In this document: piece by piece, positions 25,541 through 38,238 of the stretch
How the letters are laid out: each line of letters opens with the position of its first letter
How positions within the stretch are numbered: position 1 is the stretch's first letter
NCBI GenBank assembly: GCA_033439265.1
Contig: JAVTVX010000002.1
Span: 16,271,674-16,335,673 of the forward strand
DNA from: Dillenia suffruticosa
Taxonomy: Eukaryota; Streptophyta; Magnoliopsida; Dilleniales; Dilleniaceae
Length of the DNA stretch: 64,000 nt
Reading direction: 5' to 3'
Program-made: the position numbers and the translations under genes
Notes under the pieces: model-generated
Told to the model about the DNA's origin: nothing
Databases searched by the model: none
Seen by the model: only the letters and a program-made list of their open reading frames with translations

Positions 25541-26490
25541 GTTAAGGTTTCTTGCACTCCTGAGTAGAGAAAGGGAATAAAGAACCAATGAGTAGAGGGT
25601 ACTTGCAGAGACACTCCCGTAAAGAATTCTTATTTTAGGGTTTTTTTTTTTTAGATTTAATGTTCAAACTTTCGTGTCATTTGTATTTTTACGAAGTATA
25701 GATTCGACATCTCACTTAGAGAATTTTTTATGCACTTGCAAATTTTTAATATCTATTGTGGCTGGGGAAGCATCAGAATCAACCATACCTCCTCCCTTCT
25801 CCAAAATACATGCGAAATAAATATTTGATCTGTTTGATCCATAATTCATGCAATTCATATAGTATTATTCTTTGATTAAAAACAAGAATAATTCGAGATG
25901 GACCAAATAGATCAAATCTTATATCACAATCTATATTAAGATTTCTTTTAACAATTATTAATCGAATATTTCTTTGAATTAGTCAAAAAATACTGAATTT
26001 TTTATTGAAATTTATTAACATATATTACCAAATAAAATTTGATTTATTTGGTCCATCAAATAAAATTCTGAAAACAATTAACAAGAATTCTTGTATTTGA
26101 TTCAGATCGGGAAAGGATAATACTATTAGTTTATCCTTTTGTCTATATATTTTAAAAAGGAAATTATACTTATTTTCAACACAGTGAAAGAATTTTTTTT
26201 AAAACTGTTGTCATGGATAATAAGTATGATAAAATAGTGCATTATAAGGTATTTGACAGATCCTTTCGCGGTTGATTGAGAGCCGACTCCATTTCGCATT
26301 AGCTTTACTCTAGCTACCTTAATTTAATTATCCAATGCCCGTATTATTGGATAAACTTTTTGGAGCGGCTTTGAAGTTGGTAAAGACGTCCATATACTTG
26401 CCTCCGCAACCCGCGGCCATGTTCTTTCTACCTTAGCTGAAGGGGATGGGGGGGCTTGTAATCCATGACCTCGCATCATAAGCTTTGGAA

Positions 26491-26508
26491 GAGAGAGAGA
26501 GAGAGAGA
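26491..26508. repeat. (GA)n microsatellite
   Basis: About nine GA units, roughly 700 bp upstream of the ATL51-like start. Confidence 0.95.
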
Positions 26509-27135
26509 TTTTCTCTGCATCAATGGAAGCGTATGGTTTTGAGGAGCGATAGACATAACATAACCTTCCTAACCATAGTTTTAGAGAGAGGTCTAATGAA
26601 ACAAATCATGTCCCACTAACATATTAACCCCCCCAAAAAAAAATCATGCATTTCATGGTACTACAGTAATTTCACCTACAACTTGCTTACACAAGAAGCT
26701 TTCTTCATTTATAAGGCATTGATTACTCTGATAAATTCCCAACCAACATTATCACCATCCCTCCCCATAGTCAACGATCCATTATCTCCGCGAAAGATAA
26801 GGTAAACAAAAGCAAAAAAGAGAAGAACAACTACAAGTAAAGCAAAATACAAAAGGGAAAAACAACACAGCATCAGTACAGGGCACCAACCCCCATCTTT
26901 TCCCATCCTTGCTTTCCTTTCCATCTTAGCCCTTCTTTTCCTTTTCTTCTTCATCAAAGTGTCCGTCACTGAAACTCTCTCTTCGCCCCTCCCCCCACCC
27001 CCCCCCCACCCCACCCCAAAAAAAAAATTGCATTCCCCTCTACCATTCACCAAATTTTCACTTTCTCAATCGAAAGACAGATCGACAAATTTTGGTTTTT
27101 CTTTTTCTTTTTCTGTTTTTTTTTCATCTTTTGTT

Positions 27136-27158
27136 GAGAGAGAGAGAGAGAGAGAGAG
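27136..27158. repeat. (GA)n in the ATL51-like leader
   Basis: GA units about 40 bp upstream of the start codon, preceded by a T/C-rich leader. Confidence 0.95.
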
Positions 27159-27194
27159 GTGACACAGATGTAGATAGATTATCTGAATTGTTAA

Positions 27195-28328
27195 ATGGGA
27201 TCTCCAAGTATGCCAAAAGCTTGGATCCCATACATGAACCCCAAAGATTGTTCTCAAGGCTTTTGCACAGTATACTGTCCTCAATGGTGCTACATCATCT
27301 TACCTCCTCCACCTCCTCTCGACTACTCCGACGATGATCCAAGCCCAAATTTCTCTCCTCTGGTCATCGCAATCATTGGCATTTTATCCAGTGCTTTTCT
27401 TCTTGTCAGCTACTACGCCATAATCTCCAAATACTGCGGAAACCCTGATTCCGCAAGGACAAGAAGAAGAAGAAGAAGAGATCATCACCAGGCAGATGAC
27501 CAAATCGAAGATAATCATAACCCTTCATTGCACGAGCCATGGAACGTGGTCGGGAATGGATTGGATGAGACAGTGATCAAGTCAATTCCTGTCCATAATT
27601 ATAAAATAAATGGAGGGCTGATTGATGGAACTGAGTGCTCTGTTTGCCTAAGTGAGTTTCAAGAAGATGAGAGCCTAAGATTATTACCTAAATGCAGTCA
27701 TGCTTTTCATGTTCCATGTATTGATACTTGGCTCAAATCGCACTCAAATTGTCCTCTATGTAGAGCCAACCTAGTGTCTTCTAATGCTTCACACACCCAA
27801 ATGGTGAATGATGTCGTAGACAACTCAAATGTTGATTATTTGTTGAATGGCGAAATTGAAGAACAGAGTCGCTCTGTTTCAGCAGAAGATACTGAAATTG
27901 GGTTCAGCGAAGCCATTCCAAAAACCCCGTTCAGAATTTTCAGTGATCTTGGGAATTCAATGTTGAGAGATGCTATAATTGAGATTAAAGATAATGGGGT
28001 TCAACAGATTAGAAGATCGGTTTCCATGGATTGTTCTTCAAGCCAAGCTCCTCTTTCAATCGCTGACATTTTGCGTGAAAATGATGATGATGATGATGAA
28101 GATTTGCATGATGAAGATTTGCAGATGGAAGATGAAGATTGTCAATGCTCGACAAGTGTTGGAGATTCATGGAAGCAGAGAAGGAGATATGTTAGCGGTT
28201 GTACTTATGGTAAAAGTAGAGGATTGTATGGTGTCAGGAGTCCGGTTGCAATGAAGAGATCTTTTTCAGGTGGGAGGTTCTTCTTTACTAGACAAGGAGG
28301 AAGAACAAATCCAATTATTCCATTGTGA
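27195..28328 (+). CDS. RING-H2 E3 ubiquitin ligase, ATL51/ATL52-like
   Basis: This is a single-exon ORF of 377 aa, typical of the ATL family of membrane-anchored E3 ligases that transfer ubiquitin from an E2 to substrates. An in-frame TAA sits directly upstream of the ATG, so translation starts at 27195 or at the next ATG (27234, MNPKDC). The N-terminus has a Cys-rich segment followed by a proline run (about 37-41). One transmembrane helix spans about 55-77, followed by an arginine run (90-95). The GLD motif is at 122-132. The RING-H2 spans 148-189 with ligands C148, C151, C167, H169, H172, C175, C186 and C189, and a conserved Trp in DTWLKSH. A very acidic Asp/Glu stretch lies near 299-318 and the tail is basic. 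The 5' leader has a GA run (27136-27158). The opening residues and length recall ATL51/52; substrate unknown. Confidence 0.93.
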   Translation: MGSPSMPKAWIPYMNPKDCSQGFCTVYCPQWCYIILPPPPPLDYSDDDPSPNFSPLVIAIIGILSSAFLLVSYYAIISKYCGNPDSARTRRRRRRDHHQADDQIEDNHNPSLHEPWNVVGNGLDETVIKSIPVHNYKINGGLIDGTECSVCLSEFQEDESLRLLPKCSHAFHVPCIDTWLKSHSNCPLCRANLVSSNASHTQMVNDVVDNSNVDYLLNGEIEEQSRSVSAEDTEIGFSEAIPKTPFRIFSDLGNSMLRDAIIEIKDNGVQQIRRSVSMDCSSSQAPLSIADILRENDDDDDEDLHDEDLQMEDEDCQCSTSVGDSWKQRRRYVSGCTYGKSRGLYGVRSPVAMKRSFSGGRFFFTRQGGRTNPIIPL

Positions 28329-29558
28329 AAAATGGTAACCATTTTTCAAGAATTTGGAATGATTTTCAGTATTATGAGAGAGAAAAATTAAAAGAAAATT
28401 GTTGAAGAGATTTCCGGTACAAGAGTTGTAGAAATTTAAGGGTAATTTAGATTCTGTCTTTCCAACTCGATGAGAATGTGTCTGGGAATGATTGATCAAT
28501 TTTCTGAAAGTAGTTGTGCACTTTTTTTTTTTTTTTTCGTGGGTTGTGGATTGGTAAGATTATGAGGGAGTTGTTTCTTTGGTTTTTATCTTGTAAGCAA
28601 AGTTTCCCGAGTCTTACTGCAAAATTAAACCCTCTATCTTTTGATCAGTCATATTTGGAAATGTGCTTTTCCTTTTATCTTATTTGTTTTGGCTACACAA
28701 CACAATGTGTGGGCAGGGGGAGGGCAGGCATACAAGGGGGAGCTGAATGAAATTTAACACAAACTAAAAAATAAAATAAAATAAAAATGGAGTTAACCAT
28801 TTTGGCTATACACATCTGAAACCCTATGAAGAATTCTCACGATCACAAAAATACAAACATTTATGAAAGTTTGAATATTGGATCCTGTGGAAGACACCAA
28901 GATATCTTTACATTTGGGTGTCCCTACAAGGTCCAAAACATAATATGATTAACATTTTAATATAACCGTTATAATAATGGGGTAAAAAAGCAATTAACAC
29001 CTTACTAAACTAAATTATCTAAAGCAACTCTTATTTCTTCTTGAACGTAGCAGTTATTATGGGATTCAATTGGTAACTATTAGTATTACCAACCCTAACT
29101 TTAACTAATATAATTTATCTAAGACCTGCATTGACAATGAGTAGAATATATTCTTGCTATCCTTAAACTTTAATATATATATCAAATTTATCCTTCTTAA
29201 AAATGCCTCCATTGATTAACTTGGAACAGTTGAAAGACATGTTATATTAGATAATACTAGTAACAAAATGAACAAGAACAAGCATACAGCATCAAAATTC
29301 TAACCTGCCAACGACTCTGAGTTACAGGTTCATTCTCTCCAACAACATTGACATTACAGGACCAATACATCAGAAGGTCAGGCCCTCAAACAAAGGATAT
29401 CATCCATCAACTGCAGTCACTGTCATGTCGTCTACATCCCCTTAATACAAGTATTCTTGATGTTACTAACTAATATCGGCCTAGTCAGAAGCAACATTTC
29501 TGTGAGAGGCAAAATCTCAATCCGTGCAGCAAAAAATGAGCTTAAATTCCAAGCTTTT
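28329..29558. other. Intergenic between ATL51-like gene and PPR relic
   Basis: Convergent 3' regions with a T run at 28523-28538. No gene seen. Confidence 0.55.
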
Positions 29559-30783
29559 TCATCCACCTGTAAAATGAAGATTTGGACGAAGAAAACTTCC
29601 ATTAACAAGCTTATCCATCAACCGATTATAAGTAGCAAGATCAGGTATGAATCCCCTATCCAACATCTCATTGACCAAACCTTCACCCTCATTCCGCTGA
29701 CCTTTATGAGCATACCCAGAGATCAAAATGTTATATGTCATGCCATCTGCATCCAAGCCCTTGGTAGAAGTCAACAACCTCAAATTATTTGCTTCTACAG
29801 GTCTTCCAGCATCACAAAGATCCTTAAGAATGCAAGTGTAAGTAACACTATCCAGAAGAATGCCCTGTTTTAGCATCTTCTCGTTCAACTTATATGCTTC
29901 CTTCATTTTTCCTGCCCCCCTTAAACCTTCCACCAAAGTTGTGCAAGCAATCAAGCTTGGAATATTCCCCTTTGCCCATAATTCATCTACAAACTCCAAT
30001 GCTCGGACAATATCTCCTTCCTTGCAAAGCCTCTCGACAAGACCAAAACAATCAAAACCATTGGGGAGAGCACCTTCTCTGTGAATTTCGGCAATAACTA
30101 CTGATTAGAATATTATAAGTGAAAACACCCTATCCTGCCATTTGATTGTAAACATTTAGAGCTCTTTCGTGCTCTCTATGTTGAACAAAGCCATTAATCA
30201 AAGTGTTATACAAGACAACACTTGGTCTCCCATCAATGGATCTCTTCATAAGTTCAAAAGCAAACAGGGCTTCATCCAATCTGGCAACCCTACAATAAGA
30301 ATTAATTGCAAATTTAAAAGTTGATTCAGAATGAGGGCATGAGAATATGCCATCAGTGCATGGACATGGGTTTGATACCATGAGATCAAGGAGAGTGTGA
30401 AGTTCATGGAAGCAATGTGAGATGGCTAGGGTTTGAATCATCCACTTATAAGTGGAATGGTCATGGCAGAAAAAGTCAAAACGAGGTGCCCAAAGGAAAA
30501 TGTGGATGTCCAAGTGGGAGAAATGGGGATGATGGCAGAGCTTTTTCTGAAGGAAATGGAGAAGGTCTTGGGGCATTAAGGAGGGTTTCAAGTGGGATGA
30601 AATGAAATGTTGGAAATTGGATGTCTGTGTGATGGGAAGAGAGACTGTTGGAAGAGGAATGGTAAAGGCAGGGGATGTTTGCAGGGAAGGACTTAAAGGG
30701 GATGAACGCTGAAGAGATTTAGATGCGACCTTTGAGAGTCTTTTGGCAGCCATATAAGAGGCAAATCGACTGGTCTTCATCAT
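29559..30783 (-). pseudogene. Broken pentatricopeptide-repeat gene (At2g36240-like)
   Basis: PPR proteins bind organelle RNA one base per 35-residue repeat. The reading frame opens at ATG 30783 or 30753 with a basic, Ser-rich organelle-targeting-like N-terminus, then shows repeats such as VVLYNTLINGF. It stops at an in-frame TAG (30130-30132) inside a repeat. The same frame continues with GVFTYNILISSYCRNSQ. The protein then resumes in a different frame (GALPNGFDCFGLVERLC) near 30073 and runs through three more repeats to TGA at 29559. Compared with my memory of Arabidopsis At2g36240 (about 500 aa), a few residues are missing at the stop and roughly three repeats at the frame change. The breaks look like deletions, not introns, and PPR genes of this class are normally intronless. 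An assembly error is the alternative. Confidence 0.75.
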
Positions 30784-31149
30784 GTTCAACAACTCCAATG
30801 CACAGAAGCCATTACTGTGAACGATGTCGATGACCCGAGCAATCTTCTTCCTGAAATCGCCCAACTGTTCAAGCTCGAATCATCTCTCCATGTCTCAAAA
30901 ACCTACTCTCATCCCACCATCAAAACCCTAACCCTTGCTTACTTTGGAACTTGTTCAGATGCTTCGAAAAGGACCTGCAATCATCAACACCAGGAAAGAA
31001 CTTGTTTTGATTATTGGAAGAACTTGTTATCTTTTATTCTGATTTAATTATTCTACGCTTAATTATTGATTGTTCTTATTCTTTGAGAAAACAATTTCAA
31101 TAAAAAAATTGGAATCATGTTGCGGGTTTCGAACCTGCAGATTTCCCGG

Positions 31150-31420
31150 AATTCATTCCGCTGGAAGCTATGGTGGCTGCAGCCAAATTGAAGGCAGATT
31201 GCAGCCAACGCCACAACTTCCAGTGGCAGGGTGGACTGATTGTGGCCACCGCGGCGGTTTCCCGTCACGGTGGAGACCGCAATGGGAGCCCTAGGGTTCA
31301 ATTGCAGAAGCGCTTCCCCGCTGCAGATGGTGGCAGCTGCAGCCAGAATCAGCATATTGCAGCTTAGGCCGCCTCTGCAGAAGGCAGGCTAAGGCAGTGG
31401 CCCCAACTGAGGCCACCATC
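31150..31420. other. GC-rich island, function unknown
   Basis: This stretch is rich in GCAGC and GGCC, clearly unlike the surrounding AT-rich DNA. Short ORFs on both strands match nothing I know. Next to it (31118-31139, minus) is a perfect Pol III B box, GGTTCGAAACC, followed by a T run, without a foldable tRNA. Confidence 0.5.
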
Positions 31421-32688
31421 AAAGAGATCGTAGTTATACAACCGAGTTGGCCTCCCAGTAGACTTGCTTCCTAAAATTTTTCATGAGCTTTGGGATCATC
31501 TGGTCGCTTATCTGGATGTAATTCTAAAGTTTATAGGCCTTAGAAATCTCTTTTTCTGTTAATCTTGAACCTTCTTTGCTAGATGGTAACCCTAGAACTA
31601 AGCAGCGATTGAAGTGTACTTCCATTCTTCTAAAATGCTGCAAAAAGAATTGAAATTTTCTAATTAAAATGGTTATTCTGCTTGAAAAACGTGTTGCATA
31701 AAAAATAAAATAATCTTAGAACTAATGTCAAAATTAGTCACTTGTTAAAGGGCATGGAATACAATATATATTCAAACATACAAGATGACATCCAATTTAG
31801 AGTAATCAAATCAGTAAACACTTAAATCCCTAAAAACTGTAATTATAAACTACTCCAAATATAAATAAGGATACGATCATGGATTTTAGAATATGCCAAA
31901 AATGCCAATGTAATTACTATTCCCTTGGCAATGATTAGTTCATTTCAGTAGGAAAGCAGTCATATGTCCTGTTCAATATATTAAACACCACAAGTCCAGC
32001 AGCACAACTATTCTCTATACTTCACCACCCTACAGGAAAGAGACTAATTTAGAGGTACTAAAGATAGACAAATTACAGATACAATTTGCAGCTCTCAAAT
32101 GATGAGATTTCATTACACCAATCCCCAATTTTCCAAACAAATAAGAGAACCAAATGGAAATCTCGATTTTGGATAAGGGGTTGAAAGAAAATGAAATTTG
32201 AAAGCTTTGTCAATCTCAGCAATATAACTAATAATAAACTGGAGTCAAGTCTCCCAGAATACCAAAAACCTAATCGAAATTGTGAGTTACAATTGCTCTT
32301 TGAGTAAATTCATCAAAAACTTTGCGAGCAAAAATCAAAGAATTCTCAATTCCAGCATCAAAGTAACAATCTAATTGAAGACCGTTTCCTAGAATGATAC
32401 AAACAAAACATGTTCATATTGAACACGAAAAGCTCCCAAATATGAATGAATTAATTGCTTAGGAACTATTAACAAATATCCATAGTTAGCACAATTAATT
32501 GAAATTTTAAGGTGGGGTTACTAAATTTCGCTAAAACCCCCCGCCAAAAAAAAACTATAAAATGGAAAAGAACAAACCAAAGAAAAAGAAATATCAAGCA
32601 AGAGAATTTCAGTGAGAACAATCAAAATTGAAATCATCGAATAAGATAACAAATCACAATCCACCAATAAACTGCATAATGAGCTAAA

Positions 32689-32691
<3 letters not shown>

Positions 32692-32727
<36 letters not shown>
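32692..32727. repeat. (GA)n microsatellite
   Basis: About eighteen GA units; they read CT on the minus strand, just inside the possible leader intron described at 32728-32840. Confidence 0.95.
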
Positions 32728-32730
<3 letters not shown>

Positions 32731-32840
32731 TACCTGTGCTTAAGAACTGAGATACGTACCTTTTGTGGGGGTTTAAAGCAGCAAGAGAGAGAGAGAAGTG
32801 GGAATTGTAATTGGGTCGGACCAATCAGGGTCGGAATTGA
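32728..32840 (-). other. Possible 5' leader exon, minus strand
   Basis: A CT-rich, GC-moderate segment ends in two donor-like sites, AAAAG|GTACGT (32759) and CACAG|GTACGT (32733), 26 bp apart. It could be the leader of the PPR gene, with an intron to about 30997 (TTGCAG acceptor). No transcript evidence. Confidence 0.3.
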
Positions 32841-33674
32841 GAAGTTATCTATGTTTTCTTTTTGTGTGGTTTTTGGGTTATCCAAAGGTTGATTGTTCCG
32901 TGAAAAATAAGAGAAAAATTATAGAATTCCAAAGGGAAGCTTTTTCATATTTATCTTTTTATATAATTTTTTGAATACAGAAAATATTTAATAAAAATGT
33001 ATAAAACAGAAAATATTTAAGAAATTGTTTCTCAATATTTTTTTTTTTAAAAAAATTATCATTACGATAATAACCGTACCATGAAATGATGCAAGCATAA
33101 TTTAATAAAAATAAACTAGCAGAAATAAAGAGAGTTTTAAATAGTAAATATGAGAAAAAAATAAAAAACAAAAATTATTGGATAGTTTATTTTTAATCAG
33201 ATATCTATATCTTCATCTTTCTACTTTATGTTTTTTTGCCAAAAAAATTAAAAAAATAAAATTGAACATATAAAGGTATTTTGATTCAAAAATACAGTTG
33301 AATTTATATTAAAATAATTTTGAACAATTAAATAGATAAGGGTATTAACTACTCAATAATGTTCAAAAATTTTATTTTAATTCAACGAACAGTTGCTCTT
33401 AGAAGCGTATGGATATGGGCTTCTAACTTCGATGTCTTAAAATCAACTCACTTCTGGTTTGGATCTAAGCAATTATTTGGCACTTACCACTTTCTTAATA
33501 TTTCATTGGAGAGGAGTGGACTTGGGGCAAAACCCAGTTCATTAAGTCACCAAGGTGGCTGCACAACAATTCGCTTTGAGTTTCTCGAGGATAATTCAAG
33601 TAATAGAATTTAAAAAAAAAAAAAAAGAAAACAATCGGCTTTGAAAGGATACAAAAGAATTGAGGTATTAAGAG

Positions 33675-33675
<1 letters not shown>

Positions 33676-33711
<36 letters not shown>
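33676..33711. repeat. (TA)n microsatellite
   Basis: About eighteen TA units followed by a T run (33721-33739), just left of the MITE-like element. Confidence 0.95.
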
Positions 33712-33714
<3 letters not shown>

Positions 33715-33839
33715 AAAATTGTTTTTTTTTTTTTTTTTCTTGTGAGGGGGTGGTGGGTGGGATTATTATAAGGACACCGTAGCACTTTTCTGAGAGAGTG
33801 CTTGGAATTCAGATGCAATGGTAATGTCCCCGCGCTTAG

Positions 33840-34517
33840 AGGTAAGTTTGGTCGGAACGCCAAGGACAAGAAAAATGGGAGAGGAAGTAAAAATGAAGTA
33901 AAATGTCTCTTTTTATTCTTTTGGTAAGGAAAAAAATATGGAGTGAAAATAAAAATGGGATGTAATCATAATCTCTTATTATGATTTTATTTCGTCTCAA
34001 AAAAGACATATTGAGGAGGAAATGAAATTTTTAAATAAATTTATCCTTATCCTTCTTTGATATTTGTGAAATTATCCTTTAATTTTTTATTTTAATTTTA
34101 TTTAATATAAAGTAATAAAATTTTATTTTCTTCGACAATTTTATTGGACAAATTATTTTTTTATTAATGTCGGAAATTTTACTTTTTTTACATTACTATT
34201 CCAATTTAATTTAATATAAAATAATAATGAAAATAATTTATAAAAAATAAAAAAATATTAAATAGCTATTTTTTAGAAAAGTATTTTAAATTATAAAAAT
34301 AAAAAAATATTAATAATATTATTTTACAAGAATATAATAATGAATTCAAAAAAAAATGATATTTTCATTCATCTTTCATTCCGAGCAAACAAAAAAAAAT
34401 TACTACCCATTTCCTTTCATTCCAATCCTGTCAAACAAAAAGTAAGGAAATACATTTATTTCCATTGGGGATTTTCCCTTCCCTCTTCCCTCCCCCTTCC
34501 ACGAATCAAACTTACCT
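33840..34517. mobile_element. MITE-like element (non-coding, 678 bp)
   Basis: Terminal inverted repeats AGGTAAGTTTG (33840-33850) and its complement (34507-34517) are flanked on both sides by TTAG (33836-33839 and 34518-34521). Beyond the first 11 bp the ends are purine-rich on the left and pyrimidine-rich on the right, with weaker complementarity. The interior is AT-rich and non-coding. A TTA/TTAG duplication would suit a Harbinger-type element, but the short inverted repeat keeps confidence modest. Confidence 0.45.
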
Positions 34518-34521
34518 TTAG

Positions 34522-37500
34522 TTGGTCGATAACCAAACATTAATACCCATTAAATAAAATTTTAAATTTAAATTTTATGTATAATAAAAATAAATGATAA
34601 GAGATTTACCCGTTAAGAATTTAATTTGATTCGAACAGAATTTAATTGACCAAATATAGTTAACAAATGCTAATAGAATAACACGATCGTGTGAAAATAG
34701 TTTGTATTATTGAGTTAAATGGACTAGTATATAAAAAAATTTTGTCTAAAATAATTTACTAATCATGAAAGTCTAAATGTACACACTTCTTTTATAAATT
34801 TAAAACACAGTAAGGGCATCATATGTTAGCTAGGTCTCATGGTACGATCGATCTGTGGGTATCAGTATTCAGTCATAATTTGTGGACCCTTAGAGTTTAT
34901 GTAATTTTTTGTCTTAGTGTTTTAATTATTTTAGAAGATTTAAGTCCAAAGAGTTAAAAGAGATTTTTATGATTAAAGAATTAAAATGAAAACAAAACCT
35001 AGAGTTTACTCTCTTCAAAATTTTAAAATCAGTGCTTATACTTTTTATTTAATTATAAAATATCCTTTTAAAATTATAAAATAGTCTTAATAATTTTTAA
35101 AATTATAAAATAACATAATTATTTTAAAAATTATAAAACATGAAAAATATATTTTTGGAAATCATAAATGAGGATAATAAATTTATAAAATTATAAACTG
35201 ACCCCAAAATTTTCTAAAAAAATTACAATCCATCTCTAAATTTCTCACTCTATATTATTATTCATTTTGAATTAATTTAATACAAAAATAATTCCATAAG
35301 AACATGTAATAAATAAAATTGAGTTTTATTTATAACATATTTTAATCCAGTAATTGAAATAAAATTATTTTAACTCTAATTAATTTCACTAAATAATTAA
35401 AACGATATTTCAAAATAAATATCGTATTATTTACAGAATTTAATAAACAAAAAATCTATTATTTTGTTTTTGACTTGTATGTATTCTTATATACCACCTC
35501 CTATAATTCCCATGATTGAGTGCGGACAAGATATATAAATAAATGTACTATTATATTCTCAGTTATTTAATATTTTGAATTTCTCATTAAAAATAAATGA
35601 TATAAAAAAATATTAAATTTGTCTTCCATTAATTGATGGAATGATGGAACTTAGACGCAATCCGATGATTAAGGTAGATAATTTCTGACAACAAGAAAAT
35701 TTGCAAACTATATCTTAAATTTTCATGAATTATCTAACTCTATCTCAATTAATTATGAACTATTTACTTATTAATATAACTGTGACTTATATTTTCTGTG
35801 CCATCAAATTGATTGTATATACAAGTCATACACATCGATCATTGAATCTTATACATGTATAAATATTATGTAAAATTATTTATCTATTTGAATAATTAAA
35901 TATAAATATTAACTTAAATAGAGACATTAATGCAAAAGTATTTTGATATACAAAATAGTAAAATTAATGAATAATTAAGATCAAATCTCAATATATTCAA
36001 CACCAGGTCAGAGTCAAAGTTAGATCAATGGGCTTAGATAAACAACTTGTATTCCTAATCAGTTGCATGGACCCGACTATGTATCATCATTTGTGGGCAC
36101 CCAAAAGCCGAAGGAGAATGCAGTCTTATCTCATTTCTATCCATATATTTTGCTTCGTAAGAGGATAATGCAATATGACTACTGCTACCCATATGCAAGT
36201 ACGCGATGGATAAAAAAAAAGTTGGATCCTTTTTGACAAAACATATAATATTATTGAAGCGTTGTCTACTGTAATTCTCTCTTCGGCAGTACACCAACCA
36301 AACCCATCCAAAAAGTACACCTGCAGATTGTGTCACTAAAAAGTGGGGAAAATTAAGTAGGCTATGACTTGCAGAGCCCCATCTTTCAAAATCCCTCAAA
36401 CTTCATTCAATGTGATGCTCAACTGTTACAACAAGCAATTCGCAGTTTTTCTGCACAGGATAAAAGCAATTTCTTATTATAACTGGAGGTTCTAAGTTAT
36501 TGTAGACACCCAGCTTTATAGCTAATAATTCTCTTTGCTATCAAGACGATACAACCCTAATTGTCAAAAAAAAAATGAAAAAGAAAAGTTACAAGGGAAC
36601 ATTAATTGCGATAACATGTTTTGTAAGTTGGAATAGTCCATATATGCTTAAAATTTTTCTCTAATGACTTCAAAATGAAGTAAGCTTGATATGATATGTT
36701 TAATCTGCATTTGAGCATCTGATCCTCAGTTTATGTTTTATGATAACATGTTCCAAAACTGAAGTTAAGAAGTTGACAATGAATCTAATATTTATTAAAC
36801 AAACATGAAGTTGATGTGGGGTGGCACAAGTAATTATATATGTGTGTGTGTGTATTTGCTTTCCTTTTTGCAGCAAGGATGGAGGCAAGTGGACAAGTTT
36901 TGTTAATCTTTCATTGTGTCACAGTGAGAGTATTCTCCCATAATAAAATATCATACAAACAAACTCGTATTTCACTTTAATGGGGATATTTGTACAATGG
37001 TGGAGTGGAGGTGTAGATCCACTTGCAAAAAATAACATGATTTATAATCATATGATGCTATTTGATTCCTGGGGCATATTTTATATGGATGGCTGCATTT
37101 TAGTCTACCAACGAAGAAGATGCCCAAATTTCAAAAATGTAGGAAATGGGAATCGCATCTTCTCGTCACACTCTTGGTTGTCTGAAAAGGGCGTCCCCTG
37201 TAGTGTCACAATCTGGTCGCACAACAAGACATAAATGTTAAATGAGAAATCAGGCTTATTCCACCACAAATGAACAAGAATGAAGGCTAAAGGCAAACTA
37301 AATTCCAAAATGATGCATCGATCCCAAAAACAATTTGCAGGCTTCTCACTCCCTCCCTCCCTCCCTCTCCCCCCCCCACAACGAAAACTAACAAATTTCA
37401 TTAATTTCCCCCTAATCACGACATGTGCCTGTCGGTAATACGTTACCTACACTTCCATATCAAGCGGACCCTCCACCGTGCAGATGAACCCATGCAATGC

Positions 37501-37806
37501 AACAGATTTGTACAATAAACCAATGTCCAAGAAACACATCAATTGTAAATCAATGGAAACACGTGATGTTTATGAGATCGGTTCTGTGGTCAGAATTTGA
37601 GATTTGCTGTCTATAGGTGAAAATTGGGATGCAATAGTCACATTTTGTAAGAAACTCATCCTCCTCAAGTTGGTGAATTTGACGAGAGTCGATGAAATCT
37701 ATGTGAAATCTCACAAATGTCATTTGACAATATTATTGATTGTGCTTACCATTACGCCGCAGTATGGGCTAGCGGAGCTGGCTCGATCAACCTGCAAACC
37801 TTCTAG

Positions 37807-37853
<47 letters not shown>

Positions 37854-38238
37854 CTCAAGTTACCAATGGACCAAATGCTCACTCTCATTGGAATCTTGTA
37901 TGATTAATTATTGCAACTATCAAGTTTTATCATAGATAGCTCAATAATATTGAGCTAATCAACACACCAATGGACTACCAATTATGACTCGTCATGGACA
38001 AAATATAAGCCAAATATTATGCATTCAAAGAACCATCAGAGGAACTGGTTAACCGACACTCTGTTTCTAAATACAAAAATCAAAACCAAACTTAAAAAGA
38101 AGAGGGGTTAACATTAAATTAAACCAAAAAGGTAAAAAAAAAGGAACCGAAGAAGAGGTGGGAGTATGGTGACTCCACCAAGAGTCCAAGGTTAATTTAG
38201 AGACAGAAGACAAGGTTGTACGGTCTTGATAATCATCA
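34522..38238. other. Intergenic, AT-rich
   Basis: No gene recognised. A minus-strand stretch at 36060-36230 contains IALSSYEAKYM, faintly like the RNase H motif of copia elements. Confidence 0.5.
37811..37850. repeat. (CT)n microsatellite
   Basis: Twenty TC units, about 400 bp beyond the 3' end of the bHLH gene. Confidence 0.95.

Larger units (their letters stand above)
21641..27194. other. Intergenic, 5.5 kb
   Basis: Contains the 3' region of the RRM gene and the promoter of the ATL51-like gene. Short open stretches (for example 24700-24810 and 25120-25380) match no family I recognise. GA microsatellites are present. Confidence 0.55.

Noticed and set aside
31100..31145. Candidate tRNA gene on the minus strand
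   Set aside because: The B box is perfect, but the A-box-like motif is about 10 bases too close, the acceptor ends do not pair and no anticodon arm is visible.
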